This document shows positions 1 to 12,624 of a stretch of 64,000 bases of DNA, piece by piece. The DNA is from Cornus controversa (lineage: Eukaryota > Streptophyta > Magnoliopsida > Cornales > Cornaceae). Made by a program: the position numbers and the translations under genes. The notes beneath the pieces are model-generated. The model was not told where the DNA came from. It saw nothing but the letters and a program-made list of their open reading frames with translations, and searched no databases. Numbering within the stretch: the stretch's first letter is position 1; the number at the start of each line of letters is the position of its first letter. The DNA is taken from NCBI GenBank assembly GCA_026545225.1, contig CM048846.1, forward strand, positions 19,084,501 to 19,148,500, written 5' to 3'.

Positions 1-918
1 ATTAATTCCTAATTGGATTAGGACTTTGATGTATTCTCTTGGATATTTAAAGTGAAAAATTAGGGCTGTATTGAGGAGGCTTGGCAGCAGCTTTGAAGAG
101 TTTTTGGGATAGAGAATCATTGAAGAACAAGGCGTATCATGAGCGGCTAGTTCAGTCACCAGGGTTTTGATGGAACCCTAACTAAACATCACTGGTTTGA
201 TTGTTCTAATTATTGGGAATTTTTGTATTCATTCATAGATTGTGTAATTTAGAGGATTCTTATTATAGAATTGAGCAATACAAGTCTTATAAATTCAGTT
301 TCAATAATTTCTTATCTTATCTTAGATACTTGATTGTTGTTATTGAACTCGTCCCTCTTGTTTTCTGTGATCATGAGAGTGATTATTACACAATGGTTTT
401 CACTGAATATATCATTAAAAGCTTTGATGGATTATGCCTAGAGAAGATGAACCATACTGCACCCTAGATTAGAGTAGTTAGGCAGATGACCCATGCCAAT
501 CGAAGATAGTCCATGACTTAGCCTTAATCATATGTTATCTTCTTGACGGATGAAGGTGAGCTTGTAGCCACTGACACCACTTATGCATGATATGATGCCC
601 CATAGTTAGTTCAATTGACCATTGATTGTGAAGTTAGTGGTGAAATCAATTACCTTAGACTTATCTTATATTCTCTACACTCCTTAGTTTTTCTTGCTTT
701 TGTTCAATTGCTTCATTAGTTAATTTAGAATTAAAAATCAGAATTTATTTCTCTTAAATTTAATAAGAATTAATTCCTTATATCCAACTCAGTCAGAACA
801 CAGTCCCTGAGGTTCGACACCCCTTTCGATAGCCCTATTCTGCAAGAAATTCGTTCTATTACGAAGTGTGATAATTTTTAATTGATATACTTTTTGAGTC
901 ACACTCACACACGAATCA
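1..918 (+). repeat. 5' LTR (partial) of the Athila-like element
   Basis: It matches 6108-7025 base for base apart from scattered substitutions. It ends in ACGAATCA, giving the CA expected of an LTR end, 5 bp before the primer binding site. An 84-codon open frame at 213-467 recurs in the other LTR at 6320-6574; it has no known domain and is best read as chance in a repeated sequence. Confidence 0.88.
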
Positions 919-923
919 ATTTT

Positions 924-941
924 TGACGCCGTTGCCGGGGA
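924..941 (+). promoter_or_regulatory. Primer binding site, tRNA-Asp type
   Basis: TGACGCCGTTGCCGGGGA differs at one base from TGGCGCCGTTGCCGGGGA, the complement of the 3' end of plant tRNA-Asp. It is the usual site for starting minus-strand DNA synthesis in Athila-type elements, and it fixes the LTR end a few bases upstream. Confidence 0.8.
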
Positions 942-1186
942 CTGTCTATTTGATTGTTTGGATTTTCAGAATTAATTTTAATTGAATTTTTAGTTTAGGA
1001 AATTTTTTTTTCTTTTATTTGATTTTTTTATGTTATTTTTATTTTATTTGATTATTTTCTTTTCTTTTTATTTATTTTTTTTTATTTTGTAGTACTAATT
1101 TGTTTTGTTTTATTTTTTTTATTTTATTTGTATTTTTTTTTAGTTTAGAATTTTTATTTTTGCTACTAATCTAATTTTTTTATATT

Positions 1187-2999
1187 TTGTTTATTTTTTT
1201 TTTCCGGTACTTCAATCACCATACCATTGAGCAAGAGGAAGAAATTATTGACATCATGGATGGTGTGCGTGGTAATAATGAGGACAACAATATTGTGCCT
1301 AATGCTATCATGGAAAAAGTGAGATTGATCAGAGACTACTATGTCCGAGAGACTTATAATTCACCAGCTGATTTTCAATTGCCTAATGTCACTGCACAGA
1401 ACTATGAGATCAAGCCCAGTATCATTCATATGTTGCCATCCTACTTTGGGCTGACTCATGAGGATCCGTACAAGCACTTGGATGAATTTTTAGAAGTTTG
1501 CTCATTAACAAAAATTCACAACTTCTCTGAAAATGCTTTTCGGATGCGACTCTTTCCATTCTCTCTAAAGGAGAAGGCCAAGTATTGGTTCAGATCTCTA
1601 CCGGTGAGTTCTATTACTACATGGACTCAAATGCAAAATGAGTTTTTGAAGAAATATTTTCCGATAGGGAAGACCAATCAATTCAGATGAGCTATCACTG
1701 GTTTATCTCAATTTGAGGGGGAACAATTTTATGAGACATGGGAGGGATTCAAGGACCTTCTTAGGAGTGTCCTCATCATCAAGTTCCAATGTGGCAGTTA
1801 GTGCAGTCTTACTATGAAAGGCTCACTGAAGGTAATCGACAAATGGTGGATGCATCATGTGGAGGCACTTTCATGTTAAAAAGTGAAGAGGAAGCTTGGA
1901 TTTTGTTCGAGAACCTCAGTGACAATTCTTTACAACATGTGTCTTCATCTCATTCGAGCAGACCATCTAATACAAAGAAGACTGATGATATTTTTTAGAT
2001 TGGTTCTGCGGATGCTATGTCTACCATTGTGGATGCTGTGTCACAGAGAGTGGTGCAATTTATGACGGTTGGTCAAGTGCCTAATCCATCTTCATATCCT
2101 TCTATTTTTGAGCCATGTGATTTTTGCTCGAGTCCTATGCATCATGTGAATAATTGCCCTTCAATTGGGCAGTTTGTTAATCTTCCACAAGAGCAAGGGC
2201 AACAATTTAGCCCACTTTTTAACCTCAGAACCATGTGCCTTCACAATTATATCAAGAACAAGTTCCTATGGCACAGAGGTATTCGGCCATTGAGGACAAG
2301 ATGACAATTGTCATAGAAAAACTTGAGAAGCTTGACTCTATTGTAGAGACAGTGCAAGCCACTGCAGCAACACTTCAATCCACTGTTCAACTGGTTCACT
2401 CTCACTCTCAATCGATTGCCAAACTAGAATCACAGTTTGGACAACTTGTCAATACTGTGAGTAGAAGAGAAGAGGGGAAACTACCAACTCAACCAGTGGC
2501 TAACCCAAGAGGGGTTCATGTCCTCGACAATATTTCTTCTTCAAGCAACCCACACCATGAACAATTTCAAGCCATCACCACTCTTAGAAGTGGAGAAATA
2601 AGTGACAACAAGGTGGGGGAGAAGAAGCGTGATGAAGAAGAGGTGACAAAGAGTCCAAATGTTGAAATTTTTCATGAGCCTAAGGTGAACTTGAATACTT
2701 TTAATGTCATTCAACATCCTCTAGATGAGAGTGATTGTTTCTTCATGGATGGCTTTGATGATTATGTTGAAGAAGTTGATCCGGTTGCTCTATCACATGA
2801 TGTTGAGAAGTCCACTAAAGGGGTGAATGATTTACTTGATGTAGTGGCCATGAAAAATACTCCAACTTGGAGGATTTCGATTGAGCCATTGCCTATTCTT
2901 TCTAGCACTCCTCCGATGCCATCATTAGAGTCTCCTCCATGGGTAAAATTGAAACATGTTCCGTCAAAGGGAAAGAGATGTATTTTTCCAAGCCAATGA
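1187..2999 (+). pseudogene. Athila-type gag remnant
   Basis: The reading at 1187-1690 has the retrotransposon gag core: LLP-x-F/Y-x-GL, then PYKHLDEFLEVC, then the stretch RLFPFSLKEKAKYWF and MQNEFLKKYFP. It stops at 1688 but the gag signal continues in the next frames at 1690-2065 (TGLSQFEGEQFYETWEGFKDL). A zinc-knuckle-like CxxC..HHVNNC segment (CDFCSSPMHHVNNC) lies near 2115-2160, and an acidic tail runs at 2235-2999 (LRSGEISDNK). Frameshifts or stops near 1688, 1998 and 2300 mean it is not translated as one protein. The first codons before about residue 20 of the first frame are probably not gag. Confidence 0.8.
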
Positions 3000-5592
3000 G
3001 ACCATTCCGATTACTTTGAGTTTGACACAAGGAGATGAGGATCATATAGGAGGGACAAAGTTAAATCTCCTCAAGAGATGTGGCATTGGGTGAACTTTCA
3101 ATTGAAGTCGATGATCGTCTCCTACAGACGTTAAATTGTAGGATTTGTATGTATTTCTATCCTTTAATTTCTTTAGTTTTCTTTTATTTTTTATTTTATT
3201 TTATTTTATTTTATTTTTTTTTAATTTTTAGTTTATGTTTTTCTTTATTTTTCTTCCATTATTAGGTGTGTTTTAATGTGTTTTCTTTGAGTTTTTTGAT
3301 GTATAAGTTGCTTTTGGAGGATGCCAAGAGGTGTACCGAGGTATTTGGACTCAAGATGGGTGAAAAAATGAGCTTTTGGTCGACCTTGGGCGATGGAGAC
3401 TCCAAAAATACACGTTCCGGTCGACCTTGGGCGATGGAGGGCGAAACAGGCATCAGCCGGGGGGATCGATCGCCCAAGCAAGGGGGGATCGATCGCCCCC
3501 ATTTTTCCCCAAGCTGGGAGAGCAACCAGCTGGGCGATCGATTGCCCAGCCCTAGGTGGATCGATCGCCCCAGCCCCTGAATGCCAAACTGCTCTGTTTT
3601 GTCTATTTTGCGACCCTCTTTCATGCTTCATTGCTCCCACTTGGAAAATTTAAGCCTTGGTGCCTCTCCTACATCAATATACACTCTGAAATCTTCTATT
3701 TTTATTGTCAAACACCTACTTGATCATCATTCATCACCATCAAGATCATCAATTCCAGCTTTTTATTCTCCTTCATCATTACAAGTTTAACTTTTTCATA
3801 TTTCCTTCTTCACAAGAGGTGTGAATTAATTGTGGAAGTGGGGTGATTTCTTTGAGGGATTTTGTGCTACAAGTTTGGGGGAGGACATTGCGAATTAATT
3901 GAGGATTACTTGGTTGATTTTGATGCTCCATTCCGGCCATGACTTAGATGCTTCGGCATCATCTTCTCCTTGATTTTTCGGAGGTAACTATCTTTTGTAT
4001 TTTTAGTTTTATTTTTTAATTTTCTTTTCTTTACTTTATTTTTCATTTTGTTTTTTTTATTCAGTTTCAAAAAAAATTTTTTTATTTATTTCATATTTAT
4101 TTTCACTCATATTATTTCACTTGGACTTTGGGGGAGAGTGGTCTGTTTTGATAGGTTGTCACATCTAAGTTTAGGGGAGTGCTTGCATTACTTTCATGCT
4201 CTTGGTTTGCTATATTTTCTTGCCACTACCTCTCCGGATTCCTGGTAATATCGTTCTCACCATTCTCTATGCTTTTATTGGGTGTACATTGAGGACAATG
4301 TACAGTTTAAGTTTGGGGGTAAGGCGATGCCTATTTGTGTGCTTTATTGCATATGGGGGAAGATTTTTGTGAAATTCTTCTTGTTTTAGGATTTTTGTTT
4401 ATTTTATTTTCTTAGTTTTTTATTTTATTTTATTTTGTTTTATTTTTAGATAGAATGTTTTGACATCATTCAAGGGATTAGTGCCTTATGTAGGTGCCTA
4501 ACTTGCAATTTTTGAGTATATTTTAAATTTTTGGAAACTGTGGTTTAAATTATGTGGTTTTAATCATGGTTTGCAATAACATGCTTTGGAGTGATTAATT
4601 TTAGTTTCCTTACATGCACAGACACACTAGCATAATCTTGTGGGGGTATAAACCTATGTTTTGAGTTATTGAGTTACATATGATTGATATTAATTAGTAT
4701 CTCTTGAGAATGAGTACCGATAATGTGTTTCACTTGACTTCAATGAAAAAAGAGAGAAAGAAAAAAAAAAAATGTGATGAATAAGCAAATCAATTTGATC
4801 TTTTTCATGAGTAACCGGGCCTCTATACCTCAGGAAACACGGAGTGTTCGCGTCAAAAGTGAAAGGGTGAGAAAAGATGAGCATTGGTTGTCTTGATTTG
4901 TAGCCTGACTGATTCGAGTAATTAGGTCTTCAGGGTATCTTAAAGCCTAGTGCCCTAAAGCTATCTAGTTTGGGAGTCACTGACTGAAAGCTTGCTACAT
5001 GGATCTTTCAGAAAGTTTAATAAATCAAGACATTGCACAACCAATAAAGCAATGAGAAAAAAAAAGAATGATGAAAAAAAAAAATGAAAAAGTCATGTAT
5101 GCATGTTGGGAAGTATGAGTTCAATAAGGGGAGCTAGTGAGTTGAAGGGGTATGTGCCTTAATATATTCAGAGCTGAGTTATGCTACATGAGATGACTGC
5201 TAGTTCACTTTACACAAGGAGACTAGAGTTGATTATTTTGAGATATGTTGATGTGAATTATGTGTGGAGACCATTGATTTGAATTATAGAATTTGAAAGT
5301 TTGAAATTATTCTTGAATGCAAGTTTGTAACTATATATTGTAATCTTCTTCTTGGATTAATGTTGAAACAGAATTTTGAATGTTTGTGGGTAACATTTCT
5401 GGAAACTCTCACGAGACTATACTCGTCCACTAGGGGGAACCTAAGGGTTTAAAGGCTTGTTGCATATGCTAAATGCAATTGTTTCTCCCACGAAAGTGGA
5501 GTTAGGTAGTTTAGTTAGTATTTGTTAGTTTCTTTTGTTTTAGTTTTGTTTTATTCTATTGTTAAGGAACTAGCAATATGTAAGTTTTGGGG
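3000..5592 (+). other. Non-coding internal region of the Athila-like element
   Basis: Where protease, RT, RNase H and integrase should lie there is no recognisable coding sequence. A short reading after 3000 still resembles the end of gag. The rest is T-rich tracts (3180-3260, 4010-4110, 4385-4450), a GC-rich island at 3405-3590 with GATCGATCGCCC repeated, and A-rich stretches near 4745-4775 and 5055-5090. A short G-rich run just before 5593 (TTTTGGGG) is in the place of the polypurine tract. Confidence 0.65.
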
Positions 5593-7025
5593 TGTGATAG
5601 GCGTTGAATGTTACGCATTCTAGCCTCTTAACTTATGTATTTTATTCTCTTAGTGATAGATTATTTTATTATTTTACTTCGTTTTAGTGTTTTCTATATT
5701 TTCAGGACCTTAATGATTATTTCAGTTAAAACTATGATTTTGAGCTTTTAAAGATGACATGCAAGATGGTTAGATGAAGCCTACATCAAAGGGATCCATT
5801 GAACTCCATAGTTTAACTAAAATCAGCCCAATGAATAGGTCCAAGAGAATTACAACTGCTTAAGAAGGTTTCGGGCCTGAAGTCCAAATCTGCGCATAAT
5901 ACAGTCTTAATCCCGTTTTAGAAAATGGACCATAAGTCTTATTTTAGAGCCTCAAATCGACATAATTCTCGCGTAAGGCTGAACGAAATTTGATTCTGCA
6001 CACTTTTGTATTTCAAGAAAATTCCGTAAATCGAACTTCTAGTGGGTCAAAAGTTGGGCCGAAGTCAGCAGAAAAAACCCACCTGATTAGTGCTGCGGGA
6101 AAACCTAATTAATTCTTAATTGGATTAGGACTTTGATGTATTCTCTTGGCTATTTAAAGTGAAAAATTAGGGCTGTATTGAGGAGGTTTGGCAGCAGCTT
6201 TGAAGAGCTTTTGGGATAGAGAATCATTGGAGAACAAGGCGTATCATGAGCGGCTAGTTCAGCCACCAGGGTTTTGATGGAACCCTAACTAAACATCACT
6301 GGTTTGATTGTTCTAATTATTGGGGATTTTTGTATTCATTCATAGATTGTGTAATTTAGAGGATTCTTATTATAGAATTGAGCAATACAAGTCTTATAAA
6401 TTCAGTTTCAATAATTTCTTATCTTATCTTAGATACTTGATTGTTGTTATTGAACGCGTCCCTCTTATTTTCTGTGATCATGAGAGTGATTATTACACAA
6501 TGGTTTTCACTGAATATATCATTAAAAGCTTTGATGGATTATGCCTAGAGAAGATGAACCATACTGCACCCTAGATTAGAGTAGTTAGGCAGATGGCCCA
6601 TGCCAATCGAAGATATTCCATGACTTAGCCTTAATCATATGTTATCTTCTTGACGGATGAAGGTAAGCTTGTAGCCACCGACACCACTTATGCATGATAT
6701 GATGCCCCATAGTTAGTTCAATTGACCATTGATTATGAAGTTAGTGGTGAAATCAATTACCCTAGACTTATCTTATATTCTCTACACTCCTTAGTTTTTC
6801 TTACTTTTGTTCAATTGCTTCATTAGTTAATTTAGAATTAAAAATCAAAATTTATTTCTCTTAAATTTAATAAGAATTAATTCCTTATATCCAACTCAGT
6901 CAGAACACAGTCCCTGAGGTTCGACACCCCTTTCGATAGCCCTATTCTGCAAGAAATTCGTTCTATTACGAAGTGTGGTAATTTTTAATTGATATACTTT
7001 TTGAGTCACACTCACACACGAATCA
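5593..7025 (+). repeat. 3' LTR of the Athila-like element
   Basis: It starts TGTGATAG after a short G-rich tract and ends ACGAATCA, so it has TG..CA ends and is about 1.43 kb long. The part from 6108 on aligns with the partial 5' LTR. The exact first base could be 5593 or 5595. Low divergence between the LTRs points to recent insertion. Confidence 0.82.
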
Positions 7026-7109
7026 CAAGGGTCACTACAATCCACCCCCGTACGAGGCCCGACGTCCTCTTCGGCTCACTTTCGGTTGGGTTCAGGCTTT
7101 GATACCATT

Positions 7110-7360
7110 TGTAACAGCCCGCTCGACCACATGGTATGATATTGTCCGCCTTAGGCTTAAGTCCGCATGGTTTTGCTCTTGAATTTTACCCCCAAAAGGC
7201 CTCATACCATTTGGAGAGAACACACTACATATAAGCACATCCCCTTCTCTACACCTAGGCGATGTGGGATTGAGCACCTGTAGCCTGCCAGTGTGGTAGC
7301 TCGCCTCAGTGTCTCTTCTTGCACCCGCCCATATCACACCCGCACACAAGGGTTACTACA
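7110..7360 (-). repeat. TRIM LTR, copy 2 (251 bp)
   Basis: It begins TGTAACAGCCC and ends ACTACA on the plus strand. The segment matching minus-strand PBS TGGTATCAAAGC is at 7096-7107, two bases outside it. It contains the motif GATGTGGGATTGAGCACC shared with the other copies. Confidence 0.8.
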
Positions 7361-7430
7361 ATCTAACCCCCTAAGAGGCCCGACGTCCTCGTCGGCACAC
7401 TTTTCGCTGGGCTATGACTTTGATACCATT

Positions 7431-7626
7431 TGTAACAGCTCACTTCACCATATGGTATGATATTATCCGCTTTAAGCCTAAGCTCGCACGGTTTTGCTCT
7501 TGGCTTTTACCCGAAAAGGCCTCATACCATTTGGAGAGAACACACTACATATAAGCACATCCCCTTCTCCACACCCAAGCGATTTGGGATTTAGCACCCT
7601 ATAACCCGCCCACAAAGGTCACTACA
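7431..7626 (-). repeat. TRIM LTR, copy 3 (196 bp, internally deleted)
   Basis: It has the same ends as the flanking copies (TGTAACAG and ACTACA) but lacks about 50 bp near its plus-strand right end, where the others carry the CAGTGTGGTAGCTC segment. The PBS-like GACTTTGATACCA lies just to the left. Confidence 0.78.
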
Positions 7627-7695
7627 ATTCACCCCCTAGGAGGCTCGACGTCCTCGTCAACATACTTTCAGCTAGGCTCCAGCTTTGATACCATT

Positions 7696-7931
7696 TGTAA
7701 TAGCCCGCTACACCACATGATATGATATTGTCTGTTTTAAGCCTAAGCCCACACAGTTTTGTTCTTGGGTTTTACCCCAAAATGCCTCATACTATTTGGA
7801 GAAAACACACAACATATAAGCACGTCCCCTTCTTCACACCCAGGCGATGTGGGATTGAATACCTTGTAGTCTGTCAGTGTGGTAGCTCACCCCAGTGTCT
7901 CTTCTTGCACCCACCCACAAGGGTCACTACA
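7696..7931 (-). repeat. TRIM LTR, copy 4 (236 bp)
   Basis: It begins TGTAATAGCCC, ends GGGTCACTACA, and keeps the full interior seen in copy 2. The array stops here and sequence of a different kind starts at 7932. Confidence 0.78.
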
Positions 7932-8638
7932 TGTTAGCCATCATTGACTTCATTGAAGTCAGTCAACTGATCCTTAAGGACCAGTCGACTGAGTCTGTCT
8001 AGAGAGTTTAATCAATCTACGAACAATCAAACCAGTTGACTCATATATGGATCAACAGACTGTTCTAGCCAAAACCAGTTATCTGCTTTGTCAATCATTC
8101 AACTTTTTTGTTCGAATTTCAAATCCAACAGCTAGTTCAGCAATCCCTATGTGTACCAAATGCCTCTAACGATTATATCTTGTATTGGAACTTTAAATAC
8201 TTTCTAAAATGAACATTTATAAAGAGAGATCTACCATTATGCATACACTTTAACATCTCTTGTTGGTATTGTCTACCATTGAGCTTAAATGATGAAAATC
8301 ATTCATTGGTAGAAATCACTATTGATCTACACACTTGAATATCATTCATAGTAGTTAATCCTAGAGTTGAGCTTTCATTTGAATATTTCATTTGTAACTC
8401 TAGGAATGTGAGCTTAATCTTATATATCTGCCTTTGAGAAATATCATTGTTGCACTCAAAACTTTAATTCTCTTCTATTGAAAGTGCTTAGTCTAAGTGA
8501 AGGAAATATCACTTAGCTAAAGAAGCTTTGGGATAAGCTTGTATAGGTTGGCTCCCCACCCACAAGAGGGAGCAAAGTTTTACTCTCTCTTGATGTCTTT
8601 AACTACGCAATGCAATGGGTGTTTTCGGAGTGCCAACA
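7932..8638 (+). repeat. Possible solo LTR, Ty1/copia-like
   Basis: The segment opens TGTTAGCC and closes GTGCCAACA, a short inverted pair of the kind found at copia LTR ends. It holds no open frame of note. It abuts the TRIM array exactly. The flanking five bases (CTACA and TATCA) do not match, so no target duplication supports the boundaries. Confidence 0.42.
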
Positions 8639-9613
8639 TATCATAACTATGTATAAGATCTTTAATCGAATGAATACTTCTTCCAGACAAATATTATATA
8701 GATACGATAATTATCTCCTAACTTTATGAATTAAGGTTATACCTAGTGGTTGTGACCTTAAAAAGAAAAAAGAAAAAGAAGAAATAAACATTCTATAGAT
8801 TTTTGTAAGGATAAATATCTTGGAGACTATATTTATATAGGAGAGAAGAAACTTTGCCTCTGTTTTCTTCTCTCAGGTTCTTACTTGCTAAGATCTGTCT
8901 ATGCAAGTCATTTTCATGCACCTAGTGATTAGCCATTTTATATTGTTGTGTTTGTTGCCTTTGTGTGTGTTTGTGTGTAGGATGTTGATTTATGTAAATT
9001 CCCCCTTTATTTGCATGACATATTAAGTGCGTTAAGCTTTTAATTAAGTCAACTAGCTACCCACTACCACTTCCATATCACTCTAATTGGTGGTTTGTGC
9101 TCACTATATATCCATTGCTACTTTTGCAACGCGCGCAGGTTCTTCATTAAGGTCTTGAATTAATCCATTTTCGTAGTCTTAAATACACTGAATACCTAAA
9201 CTCCTCTTATCTAGCTAGTAATAGATATAGGTGTTGAGATAACATATGCTTCCAATTCCTGCACTATTGACTTATCTGGAAAGTGAAGGTATTAGGTCAA
9301 AAAGAGAATGACAACATCACACTGAAAGCCAGTTAATTTTCTGCATAATTAGAAGATTCATTTCAACTTCAACTTGCCATTAATATGCATTCATTATTGA
9401 CAATCTGTTCTTTTCTAGAGGGATACCTCAACTTGCCACTCAAAATATACTTATATTGTTGCTTGTGTTGGGGCTGACTGTGTATTCACCCATCAAAGAA
9501 AATGTGGAACTATACCTAACTCATCTACAAGGAACATCATGTTAGTGGTTCTGCCACTAAAGAAAATACATAATCAAGATCAGCGGCCGCGTTCTCATTA
9601 GGCTTGCTCTCTG
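8639..9613. other. Intergenic, peroxidase upstream region
   Basis: No gene, repeat end or conserved block was recognised here. The stretch is AT-rich and should contain the distal promoter of the peroxidase. Confidence 0.5.
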
Positions 9614-9620
9614 TATAAAT
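9614..9620 (+). promoter_or_regulatory. TATA box of the peroxidase gene
   Basis: TATAAAT lies 74 bp before the start codon at 9694, a normal distance for a plant TATA box with a 5' UTR of about 45-50 bp. No other TATA-like motif closer to the start is as good. Confidence 0.6.
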
Positions 9621-9660
9621 TGCTTTCACTCACTACTATTTATCACACTTACACTTGTGA

Positions 9661-11571
<1,911 letters not shown>

Positions 11572-12576
11572 AAATCTATGTAATCTTAGAAAGGGTTTGA
11601 AAGGCTTTGGATGGAGTGCAGGTTTTTTGTTAACATAATACCAAGTCATATGAATCTGATGCATAAATAAGATAGTTTGGGAAAATGAAATTCGGAAGCT
11701 TTTCAATACTCATACTGTGCTTTTGTACATAATGGGCACATGCATGTACTATTGCTTTTGATTTGTTCTAATGATCTTGGGTCTCGACCATATTTGGGAT
11801 TGATTAAGTTGTTTTGGGCTTTTGTATTACCTACATATAACTTTTGGGCTTTTTGTGGGTTAAATAGTGTTGGGCTTTATTTATTCTCTTGGCCTTTTGC
11901 CATTCTCATTTTATGGGCTTTTGTAAATTTACACTTACACCATAGGAAAAAAAAAATGTAATAATACTGACGTGGAATTCGACAATTTTCGGAAGTCATT
12001 TACGTGAATAGTGTGGTAGACTCCACCACATGATGTTATGTAATGGGATCCACCACCCTACTCACAAAACACATATTTGAAAATAGCTGAATTTGGAGAA
12101 AAATCATTATATATATATATATATATATAAAATGTAGATACATGAATTAGCATATTAGGATGTAAAGACTTCTTAATTGTTTAGGGCGGGCTGAAATCTA
12201 AGATCAAATTCCTTTTGGTGGTGGTATTTTAATGGTATTCGGAGGTCTTGGTTTGTGTAAACTCCATTAATTGTTTATGAGTCTATGACATTGTATAAAG
12301 GCCCAAATTAAACCATATAAAGGTCCAGTCTGATCCATCATCCATGTGGTTTGCTTGTGAAATAGTCTCAACTCAAAATAGATAAGAAATATTATTGGAG
12401 AAATACTTTAAAACGGAAAAGGATACATATCAATCCGTACTTCATGATTAATCATGGACCTAGACAATACACAAAAACAATATTCCTATGTAACTTTTAT
12501 TAAAAAATACAATTTATAGATGGAAAATATTATAGTCTCAATAGGGGGAAAGCATGAAGCTACATGCAGTTGCAAC
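11572..12576. other. Intergenic space between convergent peroxidase and patatin A
   Basis: It should hold both 3' UTRs, since the genes point at each other. A short (TA)n run lies at about 12108-12128. No gene or transposon end was recognised. The T-rich stretch at 11780-11930 repeats GGGCTTTTG-like words without forming a clear array. Confidence 0.5.

Positions 12577-12620
<44 letters not shown>
12577..12620. repeat. (AT)n(AG)n compound microsatellite next to the patatin A stop codon
   Basis: AT repeats at 12577-12594 run into GA repeats at 12595-12620. In the sense of patatin A this gives a (CT)n tract 4 bases after the stop codon, so it lies at the start of the 3' UTR. Confidence 0.85.
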
Positions 12621-12624
12621 CTCT

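Larger units (their letters stand above)
1..7025 (+). mobile_element. Athila-like LTR retrotransposon, non-autonomous (gag only), 5' end cut by window
   Basis: Bases 1-918 repeat at 6108-7025 with no net indel and about 18 substitutions seen by eye (roughly 98% identity), so these are the two LTRs of one element. A primer binding site follows the left LTR, then a broken Athila-type gag, then about 2.6 kb without recognisable protease, reverse transcriptase or integrase. The element could therefore move only with proteins from a relative. The 3' end lies inside a TRIM LTR that continues at 7026. The first part of the 5' LTR (about 515 bp, judged from the 3' LTR) and the left target duplication are outside the window. 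Confidence 0.88.
7026..7931 (-). mobile_element. Tandem TRIM retrotransposon array (LTR fragment, then three internal-LTR units)
   Basis: Read on the minus strand, a short LTR starting TGTAGTGACC and ending TTACA is followed after 2 bases by a PBS like TGGTATCAAAGC (initiator tRNA-Met type), a spacer, and a G-rich tract of five or more G just before the next LTR. On the plus strand the order is LTR tail 7026-7039, internal 7040-7109, LTR 7110-7360, internal 7361-7430, LTR 7431-7626, internal 7627-7695, LTR 7696-7931. No coding sequence is present. The layout is that of a terminal-repeat retrotransposon in miniature. The LTR lacks a 5S rRNA promoter box, so it is not obviously Cassandra. Confidence 0.82.

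Noticed and set aside
213..467. 84-codon open frame, repeated at 6320-6574, as a small gene
   Set aside because: It lies in an LTR and is repeated only because the LTR is. It has no domain, and the two copies differ by substitutions without sign of selection.
3245..3650. Overlapping open frames on both strands as genes
   Set aside because: They fall in a GC-rich repetitive part of an LTR element and share no family features.
7026..7931. Cassandra-type TRIM carrying a 5S RNA promoter
   Set aside because: The LTR shows no recognisable 5S box A or box C sequence; only the small size and tRNA-Met-type PBS agree.
8639..9613. Hidden gene upstream of the peroxidase
   Set aside because: No frame of useful length, splice pattern or domain was found on either strand.
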